A DNA stretch of 7,484 nucleotides from Candidatus Zixiibacteriota bacterium. Its GTDB lineage: Bacteria > SM23-81. Position numbers and translations under genes: made by a program. The notes beneath the pieces were generated by a model that saw only the letters and a program-made list of their open reading frames with translations, was not told where the DNA came from and searched no databases. The DNA lies in the NCBI GenBank assembly GCA_030628225.1, contig DAOVRJ010000117.1:1-7484 (forward strand), in the 5' to 3' direction. Shown here piece by piece: positions 1 through 4,748 of this stretch (its first letter is position 1; each line of letters opens with the position of its first letter).

Positions 1-618
1 CTGGCGACAATATCGGCGCAAGTCCCTCTTGGCAAAGACCACATCGGCGTCCTTGACGCCGCACCGGTCCGAGAAACCATCGCCTATGTAGATGACCTTG
101 CTGTCATTTTGTTTATAGCGCAGAACGTGAAACCCCTTGCAGTTGCCACAGCTACCGCAGCCCTTATGGAAATAGGGGAAGCTGGGGATCATCTTGCTGC
201 CCCGAAAAGTGAGCTGGTTGGCAAAGAGGGGCAGATCCTCCAGACCGTGCTTTTTCAGGATGAGATCGATGTAGAAATCCAGTCCGTCGCTGAGGATAAC
301 CACAGGTATGTCGTGGCTGCGGCAGAAGTGGAGAAACCGTTTGAAATGGGGATCGATCTCCTGCGTGAGGGCAAAACTGGCCACCTGATCGCGGGTGGCC
401 CGGGTCAGGGAGCATTCGGCCACCAAACAATCCCGGGAGCCGATCTGTCCCTTTTTCCAGCTCTGCACCACATCTTCCCATCCGCAGCTGGCGAACTTGG
501 CGAACATACTGTTACCCACGTCCCGGCGGCTGATGGTGCCGTCGAAGTCACAGAGGACAACCCAGGGGGACTGAGCTGGTTGATCGCGGTCATCTTTTTT
601 CGATCTCGTCTCGATCAC
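1..618 (-). CDS. MtnX-like HAD-superfamily (subfamily IB) phosphatase, 3' end outside window
   Basis: Reverse-strand reading frame open to the window edge; 206 codons are visible. It is a HAD phosphatase. Motif I is DFDGT (residues 24-28, nucleophile Asp24, acid/base Asp26), motif II is ILSDG (Ser110), the likely motif III lysine is Lys161, and motif IV is GDGFSD (179-184). A cysteine cluster CGSCGNC (154-160) sits just before Lys161, as I recall for MtnX-like and phosphoserine-phosphatase-like members. Known relatives dephosphorylate small phosphorylated metabolites, for example the methionine-salvage intermediate handled by MtnX. No other salvage gene is present here, so the substrate is unknown. 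The start is uncertain: GTG at 618 is in frame and gives a normal-length N-terminus but has no clear Shine-Dalgarno; TTG at 642 is an alternative. The better-looking ATG at 593 is out of frame. The gene is divergent from rsmI. Confidence 0.85.
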   Translation of the reverse strand, partial: MIETRSKKDDRDQPAQSPWVVLCDFDGTISRRDVGNSMFAKFASCGWEDVVQSWKKGQIGSRDCLVAECSLTRATRDQVASFALTQEIDPHFKRFLHFCRSHDIPVVILSDGLDFYIDLILKKHGLEDLPLFANQLTFRGSKMIPSFPYFHKGCGSCGNCKGFHVLRYKQNDSKVIYIGDGFSDRCGVKDADVVFAKRDLRRYCRQ

Positions 619-688
619 CTTTTTAAAAAGGGCTGAGAACAAGGCTAAAAGGATGTTGCATTGAAGAGTGAAGATCTGACAATCAGTT

Positions 689-758
689 CTGTCATCCTAG
701 GTTCTTCGGCCTCGGAGTTTACCCTGAGCGGTAGCGAAGGGAGATCTCAGAATGACAG
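689..758. repeat. REP/MITE-like imperfect inverted-repeat element
   Basis: The left end CTGTCATCCTAGG and the reverse complement of the right end (CTGTCATTCTGAG) match over most positions, so the segment has imperfect terminal inverted repeats. Inside lies ACCCTGAGCGGTAGCGAAGGG, near 722-742. That is close to the CCCTGAGCG...CGAAGGG type of palindromic intergenic repeat that I recall being dispersed in many bacterial genomes. There is no ORF inside. Only one copy is visible in this window, so its repetitive nature is inferred from the resemblance. Confidence 0.6.
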
Positions 759-850
759 TGATGTTCGGTTTTCTCCCGAATCCCGATCCACGATCCACAA
801 ACATCGCCTTTCAACTTAATACAATCCCCCAGCCAGCGCAATATTTTTTC

Positions 851-879
851 TTGCAAAAAGAGGACAAAAGTTCTATTTT
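851..879 (+). promoter_or_regulatory. Candidate sigma70-type promoter of rsmI
   Basis: TTGCAA (851-856), a 17-bp spacer, and TATTTT (874-879). The predicted start near 886 would leave a leader of about 60 nt before rsmI. The spacing is ideal and each hexamer matches consensus at four of six positions. Confidence 0.5.
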
Positions 880-944
880 GACCTGTCGAAAGGAAATTTA
901 TTCACCTTCCTCTGACTCCAATTCATAACCACTATGAGGCGAAA

Positions 945-1640
945 ATGAGCAACACCCCTGCCAACACGGGAACCCTCTATCTGGTAAGCACGCCTATCGG
1001 CAACCTGGAGGACATCACCTTACGGGCCCTGCGGGTATTGAAGGAGGTGGAGCTCATCGCTGCCGAGGACACCCGCAGAACGCGACGGCTGCTGAGGCAT
1101 TACCAGATTTCCCGCCCACTGATCAGCTATCACGATCACAACAAGGAAGCCCGATCGCCCTCCTTGCTGGAGAAGCTGAACAGCGGGGAGTCGCTGGCCC
1201 TGGTCTCCGACGCGGGCACCCCGGGCATCTCCGACCCGGCCTTCTATCTTGTCCGCCTGGCCATCCAGCACGGCGTGCCGGTGGTTCCCGTGCCCGGCCC
1301 CTCCGCTCTCATCTCGGCCCTAATCGTCTCCGGTCTGCCCCCGGACCGCTTCGCCTTCGAGGGCTTTTTGCCGGCCAAGTCGGGGCGGCGGCGGAGAAAG
1401 CTAAAGGCTTTGGCTGGTGAGGAGCGGACCATCCTGTTCTTCGAGTCGCCCTATCGCCTGAAACGAACCCTGGAGGACATCCTGGAGATCATGGGTGACC
1501 GCAGAGCGACTGTGGCCAGGGAGCTGACCAAGAAATTCGAGGAGGTTACCCGGGGAACCGTAACCCAGTTGCTGGAACATTACGGTGAGAAGAAACCGCG
1601 CGGAGAGGTGGTCATCGTCCTGACTGGCTATACTGCTTAA
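945..1640 (+). CDS. rsmI: 16S rRNA (cytidine(1402)-2'-O)-methyltransferase RsmI
   Basis: 231 residues. RsmI is a SAM-dependent enzyme of the tetrapyrrole-methylase fold that methylates the 2'-O of C1402 in the decoding centre of 16S rRNA. Family signatures appear in order: LYLVSTPIGNLEDIT (11-25), AAEDTRRTRRLL (39-50), SYHDHNK (61-67), LVSDAGTPGISDP (86-98), VPGPSA (116-121), FEGFLP (138-143), FFESPYR (165-171), ARELTKKFEE (191-200) and RGEVVIVL near the end. It is shorter than the roughly 286-residue E. coli protein because the small C-terminal domain is absent, as in many bacteria; the catalytic part is complete. ATG 945 is supported by GAGG at 936-939 with a 5-nt gap. It is probably transcribed from the promoter at 851-879; the lipid genes downstream have their own promoter. 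Confidence 0.96.
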   Translation: MSNTPANTGTLYLVSTPIGNLEDITLRALRVLKEVELIAAEDTRRTRRLLRHYQISRPLISYHDHNKEARSPSLLEKLNSGESLALVSDAGTPGISDPAFYLVRLAIQHGVPVVPVPGPSALISALIVSGLPPDRFAFEGFLPAKSGRRRRKLKALAGEERTILFFESPYRLKRTLEDILEIMGDRRATVARELTKKFEEVTRGTVTQLLEHYGEKKPRGEVVIVLTGYTA

Positions 1641-1645
1641 AAACC

Positions 1646-1674
1646 TTGACATAGAAGTCGCGAACATGTATGTT
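1646..1674 (+). promoter_or_regulatory. Strong candidate promoter of the inositol-lipid operon
   Basis: Perfect -35 TTGACA (1646-1651), a 17-bp spacer and -10 TATGTT (1669-1674), starting just after the rsmI stop codon. The -10 is embedded in the inverted repeat AACAT-gt-ATGTT (1663-1674). A second, weaker pair lies downstream: TTGCTC (1685-1690), 17 bp, TATGCT (1708-1713). Confidence 0.6.
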
Positions 1675-1712
1675 ACCGTATCATTTGCTCACCGCACTTA
1701 AACATGTTATGC
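1663..1712. promoter_or_regulatory. Paired AACATG palindromes, possible operator sites
   Basis: AACATGTATGTT (1663-1674) has arms AACAT/ATGTT, and AACATGTT (1701-1708) is a perfect palindrome. They begin 38 bp apart, and each overlaps a candidate -10 hexamer. This is the geometry expected for a dimeric repressor, but no regulator gene is present and the sites could be chance. Confidence 0.3.
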
Positions 1713-1736
1713 TCCTGTATGGAACTAAACGAATAG

Positions 1737-2405
1737 ATGACGACTTTGCTAAAAACAACCATTAAAAAAGGCCGGGAATTCTATTTAGGCTCTCTGGACC
1801 CTCTATCAAAAGCCCTGGCCAGGACCCGGGTTCATCCTCACGTGCTGACCATATTGGGCTTTGCCCTGGCTCTGGTGGCAGCCAACTTTTTCAGAATCGA
1901 GTGTTTTTTCTGGGCCGGCATCTTCATCATCCTGGCCGGGACCTGCGACATCTTAGATGGCCGTCTGGCCCGGGACACCGGCAAGGGCAGCGTTTATGGC
2001 GCTCTCTTCGACTCCACCATCGACCGCTATTCGGAAATCGCTATTTTTATTGGGCTGACATGGCACTACTATGATCAGTCCAGGGCCACTACGCTGATCA
2101 TCCTCCTGGCGGTGGCCGGTTCCATGATGGTCAGCTACACCCGCGCCCGCGCTGAAGGGCTGGGCCTGGAATGCACGGTGGGAATAGTGCAGCGGCAGCA
2201 GAGAATCCTCCTCCTGATCGCCGGCGCCCTGCTGGGCTCCATTCCGGGGACCAAACACCTGGCCATGACGGTAGCCCTCTGGGCCATCGCCATCTTGGCC
2301 AACGTGACTGCCGTGCAGCGGGTGGCCTACATCCGCGGGCAACTTCGCCAGCAAAACCAACCCAATCTCATAACTACATCACCAAAAAAGGAGACGAGCA
2401 AATGA
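1737..2405 (+). CDS. CDP-alcohol phosphatidyltransferase, probable phosphatidylinositol-phosphate synthase
   Basis: 222-residue integral membrane enzyme with about six hydrophobic helices (roughly 37-52, 55-71, 100-112, 118-134, 156-170, 175-193). The complete class I CDP-alcohol phosphotransferase signature D-x2-DG-x2-AR-x8-G-x3-D-x3-D spans 71-96; Asp71, Asp74, Asp92 and Asp96 would bind the two metal ions. The [11 protein letters not shown] stretch (134-144) and the following basic VQRQQR (151-156) resemble the inositol-phosphate-binding region of actinobacterial PIP synthases and archaeal archaetidylinositol-phosphate synthases. The gene overlaps inositol-3-phosphate synthase by 4 bp. The likely reaction is therefore CDP-diacylglycerol + inositol phosphate to phosphatidylinositol phosphate + CMP at the inner membrane. 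Phosphatidylglycerophosphate synthesis is the main alternative. The ATG at 1737 has only a weak upstream GGAA; a five-codon ORF (1719-1736) ends directly before it. Confidence 0.88.
   Translation: MTTLLKTTIKKGREFYLGSLDPLSKALARTRVHPHVLTILGFALALVAANFFRIECFFWAGIFIILAGTCDILDGRLARDTGKGSVYGALFDSTIDRYSEIAIFIGLTWHYYDQSRATTLIILLAVAGSMMVSYTRARAEGLGLECTVGIVQRQQRILLLIAGALLGSIPGTKHLAMTVALWAIAILANVTAVQRVAYIRGQLRQQNQPNLITTSPKKETSK
2387..2404 (+). promoter_or_regulatory. Ribosome binding site and overlapping start of inositol-3-phosphate synthase
   Basis: AAAGGAG (2387-2393) lies 8 nt before ATG 2402, inside the end of the preceding gene. The ATGA at 2402-2405 is the start of one gene and stop of the other, so translation is probably coupled. 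This fixes the start and excludes the longer open frame reaching back to 2171, which overlaps the transferase gene. Confidence 0.85.
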
Positions 2406-3550
2406 GCAGCCAGGACAAGGTTCGCGTCGCTATTATCGGGGTGGGAAACTGCGCATCTTCTTTCGTCCAGGGCATCAAATACTACGAGAACGCAAAGCAA
2501 AGCGACTTCGTCCCCGGCCTGATGCACGTGAACCTGGGAGGATATCACATCAGGGATATTGAGTTCTCAGCCGCCTTCGATATCGATAAAAAAAAGGTGG
2601 GCCAGGATCTCAGCGAAGCCATCTACACCTGGCCTAACTGCACATATAAATTCTGCCAGGTACCCCAACTGGACATCCCCGTCCACCGGGGCATGACCCA
2701 CGACGGCCTGGGCAAATATCTCTCCGAGATCATCCAGAAGGCTCCCGGCGAGACGGCGGACATCATCAAGATCCTCAAGGAGACGCGGACGGACGTGGTG
2801 GTGAGCTACCTGCCCGTGGGCAGCGAGGAGGCCACCAAGTGGTACGTGGAGCAAATCCTGGATGCCGGCTGCGGCTTCGTGAACTGCATCCCCGTATTTA
2901 TTGCCCGGGAGACCTACTGGCACAAGAGATTCCAGGAACGCGGGCTCCCCGTCATCGGGGATGACATCAAATCCCAGGTGGGAGCCACCATCACCCATCG
3001 GGTATTGACCCGCCTGTTCCGGGAACGAGGCGTCCGGCTGGAGAGGACCAGCCAGCTGAATGTGGGCGGGAACACAGATTTTCTGAACATGCTAGAGCGA
3101 TCACGGTTGGAATCCAAGAGGATCAGCAAAACGAACGCGGTGACCTCCCAGTTGGACTACGATCTGGGCGATGAGAACATCCACATCGGACCCAGCGATT
3201 ACGTGGCCTGGCTGAAAGACCGCAAGTGGGCGTATATCCGCATGGAAGGGCGAACCTTCGGGGACGTGCCCCTGAACCTCGAGATGAAATTAGAGGTGTG
3301 GGACTCTCCCAACTCCGCCGGCGTGGTCATCGACGCGGTGAGATGCTGTAAGCTGGCCATGAACAGCGGGCTGAGCGGCTCGCTGGATGCTCCCTCTTCC
3401 TACTTCATGAAATCCCCTCCCCACCAGTACACCGATGACGTGGCCAGGGAATTGACGGAGAAATTCATAAAGAAACACGCCAAAACTCCTGGAAAAGCGG
3501 GGGTGAAAGCTCCTGCCAAAGGTTCCCGCGTGACCAACAAAACCCGGTAG
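2402..3550 (+). CDS. ino1: myo-Inositol-1-phosphate synthase (inositol-3-phosphate synthase)
   Basis: 382 residues. This enzyme converts glucose-6-phosphate to 1D-myo-inositol 3-phosphate using bound NAD, and is cytoplasmic. The sequence resembles the compact actinobacterial/archaeal class (M. tuberculosis Ino1 is about 367 residues) rather than the 500-plus residue eukaryotic form. An N-terminal Rossmann motif [12 protein letters not shown] (9-20) binds [21 protein letters not shown] (38-55) is characteristic of this group. [15 protein letters not shown] (186-200) carries the conserved catalytic-region Lys190. [11 protein letters not shown] (220-230), SKTNAV (242-247) and [15 protein letters not shown] (301-315) complete the catalytic domain. 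The last 25 or so residues form a Lys-rich, low-complexity tail beyond the usual end. It is translationally coupled to the CDP-alcohol transferase, which would use its product. Confidence 0.95.
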   Translation: MSSQDKVRVAIIGVGNCASSFVQGIKYYENAKQSDFVPGLMHVNLGGYHIRDIEFSAAFDIDKKKVGQDLSEAIYTWPNCTYKFCQVPQLDIPVHRGMTHDGLGKYLSEIIQKAPGETADIIKILKETRTDVVVSYLPVGSEEATKWYVEQILDAGCGFVNCIPVFIARETYWHKRFQERGLPVIGDDIKSQVGATITHRVLTRLFRERGVRLERTSQLNVGGNTDFLNMLERSRLESKRISKTNAVTSQLDYDLGDENIHIGPSDYVAWLKDRKWAYIRMEGRTFGDVPLNLEMKLEVWDSPNSAGVVIDAVRCCKLAMNSGLSGSLDAPSSYFMKSPPHQYTDDVARELTEKFIKKHAKTPGKAGVKAPAKGSRVTNKTR

Positions 3551-3603
3551 CAAATTGCCGGGGGCAGAGAAAAGAGCAGAACCGCCGGTTTTAAAATTCT
3601 CTC

Positions 3604-3631
3604 TTCAGCAGCGTCGACCCCTGCTGCTGAA
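3604..3631 (+). terminator. Perfect 9-bp stem-loop after ino1, possible transcript end
   Basis: TTCAGCAGC (3604-3612) pairs perfectly with GCTGCTGAA (3623-3631) around a 10-nt loop. It lies 54 nt after the ino1 stop codon. There is no U-tract after it, so it is not a classical intrinsic terminator; it could stabilise the 3' end or act with the next hairpin. Confidence 0.4.
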
Positions 3632-3636
3632 ACTGA

Positions 3637-3658
3637 GCGGCACCTGTGCGGTGCCCGC
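3637..3658 (+). other. Second stem-loop in tandem with the previous one
   Basis: GCGGCACC (3637-3644) pairs with GGTGCCCGC (3650-3658) around the loop TGTGC, with one bulged C. It begins 5 nt after the preceding hairpin, so the two would form adjacent structures in RNA. No T-rich run follows. Confidence 0.4.
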
Positions 3659-3866
3659 CGGTGGGTTCTTATCGCGCGATGGCTTTTGAGATAGTGGGAT
3701 GGCGGTGAAACACAATCGGTCTGGCGAGTAAGAGCAAATATCACCGCGATGATAAACCTCTCCCTGCTCTCTTCCCCATCCAAATCTTCGGGAGCTCATC
3801 TTTCAAAATGGCACAGATGGGCTTTTCCGCTATGGCCGGCCGCTTTTTTCGGATTCCTGCCCACCC

Positions 3867-3896
3867 TTGACTTTATGGCTTCGGATTGCTTATATT
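3867..3896 (+). promoter_or_regulatory. Candidate promoter of tmk
   Basis: TTGACT (3867-3872), an 18-bp spacer and TATATT (3891-3896); each hexamer matches consensus at five of six positions. A start near 3903 would give a leader of about 100 nt before tmk, which is long for a housekeeping gene. Confidence 0.55.
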
Positions 3897-3910
3897 TCTG
3901 ATAAAAGCCC

Positions 3911-4000
3911 GGTCCGGCCCTGCCGGCCATCGAAATAACCGGCGAACCAAATGAGAGCCGCCACCGTCTTATCAAAGACGGCAGCTCTTCACCGGCGAGG
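3911..4000 (+). promoter_or_regulatory. Structured 5' leader of tmk, possible cis-regulatory RNA
   Basis: Hairpin A pairs CCGGC (3914-3918) with GCCGG (3922-3926), extended by GG/CC across a bulge. Hairpin B is strong: CCGTCTT (3964-3970) pairs perfectly with AAGACGG (3975-3981) around the tetraloop ATCA, and GAGAGC (3953-3958) pairs with GCTCTT (3984-3989) across an internal loop. The 8-mer ACCGGCGA occurs at 3938-3945 and again at 3991-3998, the second copy running into the Shine-Dalgarno GAGG (3997-4000). I recognise no known riboswitch consensus. The regulatory role is inferred from structure and position. Confidence 0.4.
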
Positions 4001-4005
4001 ACAGA

Positions 4006-4671
4006 ATGCCTGGCTCGTTTATTACCTTCGAGGGTATTGACCTGTGCGGTAAATCCACCCAGGCCAAGAAGCTGATCGCTCATCTTCGAGAACGGGGCAT
4101 CGACGTGGTCTTCTCCCGGGAACCCGGGGGTCCGCCCATCTCCGAGAAAATCCGGGAGATCCTGCTGAACCCTAAAAACCGGGCCATGACATCGATGACC
4201 GAGCTGCTCCTCTACGAGGCCAGCCGTGCCCAGCACACCGAGGAGCTGATCAGGCCTGCCCTGCAGGCGGGAAAGTGGGTGATCTGCGATCGCTACGGCG
4301 ACGCCAGTTTCGCCTATCAGGGTTGTGGACGAAACCTGGGGGGAGAGTTGGTTCAACGGCTTAACCATCTGGCCACTGGCGGGCTGGTGCCCGATCTGAC
4401 CATCGTCATAGACCTTGCCCCGGAGGAGGCCGCCCGGCGATCTATCAACATGGACTGGAAGGCGGATCGCCTGGAGGGAGAAAGAGCCGATTTTCACCGG
4501 CGGGTACGAAAGGGCTATCTGCAGCTGGCCCGGGAGGAACCGAAGCGGGTGAAGATCATCGACGGCCGGGGCACCGTGGAACAGGTCCAGGAGCAGGTCC
4601 GAGCCGTTGTGGATCAATATATTCAGAGAAGACCGTCCGCAGCGGAGAGTGGCAAAGCATCTCGTCGCTGA
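4006..4671 (+). CDS. tmk: Thymidylate kinase (dTMP kinase)
   Basis: 221 residues, normal length for the family. The enzyme phosphorylates dTMP to dTDP with ATP in the cytoplasm, an essential step to dTTP. The P-loop is GIDLCGKST (10-18), which satisfies GxxxxGKS/T but carries Leu-Cys where most family members have Gly-Ala or Gly-Ser. The FSREPGG segment (36-42), the DRY motif in ICDRYGDASFAYQG (93-106, Asp95-Arg96), the VIDLAPEEA strand (134-142) and the LID-side region DRLEGERADFHRRVRKGY (154-171) are all present. The last dozen or so residues look like an unstructured tail. ATG 4006 is supported by GAGG (3997-4000) with a 5-nt gap. It has a likely promoter of its own at 3867-3896 and is followed 77 bp later by the S41 protease gene, possibly co-transcribed. 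Confidence 0.95.
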   Translation: MPGSFITFEGIDLCGKSTQAKKLIAHLRERGIDVVFSREPGGPPISEKIREILLNPKNRAMTSMTELLLYEASRAQHTEELIRPALQAGKWVICDRYGDASFAYQGCGRNLGGELVQRLNHLATGGLVPDLTIVIDLAPEEAARRSINMDWKADRLEGERADFHRRVRKGYLQLAREEPKRVKIIDGRGTVEQVQEQVRAVVDQYIQRRPSAAESGKASRR

Positions 4672-4673
4672 CA

Positions 4674-4703
4674 GATGATCATCACGGATGAAACATCCTC
4701 ATC
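4674..4703 (+). other. Palindrome and short hairpin between tmk and the protease gene
   Basis: GATGATCATC (4674-4683) is a perfect palindrome starting three bases after the tmk stop. GGATG-AAA-CATCC (4686-4698) is a perfect 5-bp hairpin, enclosed by a possible GATG/CATC pair (4674-4677 with 4700-4703). No T-tract follows, so read-through into the protease gene remains likely. Confidence 0.35.
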
Positions 4704-4748
4704 GCGGCACTTACCCTGTGAAAGCAAAACGGAATCGGGGAGGAAAAC

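Larger units (their letters stand above)
619..944. other. Divergent intergenic region between the HAD phosphatase and rsmI
   Basis: 326 bp with no convincing gene. From left to right it holds a perfect 12-bp palindrome CTTTTTAAAAAG (619-630) directly upstream of the phosphatase GTG start, a 70-bp imperfect inverted-repeat element (689-758), a short tandem repeat of CGATCCA (784-797), and the rsmI promoter and ribosome binding site. I see no clear promoter for the reverse-strand gene. Confidence 0.7.
3551..4005. other. 455-bp intergenic region rich in hairpins
   Basis: No convincing gene on either strand; open frames on the reverse strand are antisense to ino1 or tmk and have no family motifs. 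In order it holds a weak nested hairpin (AGAGAA 3566-3571 with TTCTCT 3597-3602, and AACC 3580-3583 with GGTT 3587-3590), a perfect 9-bp hairpin (3604-3631), another hairpin (3637-3658), the palindrome ATCGCGCGAT (3671-3680), a 7-bp inverted repeat GCGGTGA/TCACCGC (3702-3708 and 3741-3747), a promoter (3867-3896), and a structured leader for tmk (3903-4005). Confidence 0.7.

Noticed and set aside
109-636. Forward open frame of 175 codons
   Set aside because: It lies opposite the HAD phosphatase, whose catalytic motifs are all on the reverse strand.
784-798. CGATCCA tandem repeat as a CRISPR or iteron
   Set aside because: Only two 7-bp copies with no spacers or replication genes; too small to interpret.
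2171-2401. N-terminal extension of inositol-3-phosphate synthase back to 2171
   Set aside because: The extension overlaps the transferase gene, lacks homology-like sequence, and a good Shine-Dalgarno supports ATG 2402.
3826-3850. Intrinsic terminator from GGCCGGCC followed by six T
   Set aside because: The palindrome leaves no room for a loop and no longer stem can be drawn, so a terminator hairpin is not supported.
3808-3870. Twenty-codon forward ORF upstream of tmk
   Set aside because: The nearest GGGAG is too far from the ATG, the ORF ends inside the candidate -35 hexamer, and composition is unremarkable.
3796-4617. Reverse-strand open frame of 273 codons over tmk
   Set aside because: It is antisense to a gene with complete thymidylate kinase motifs, has low-complexity His/Pro/Gly-rich composition and no family signature; a shadow of a GC-rich gene.
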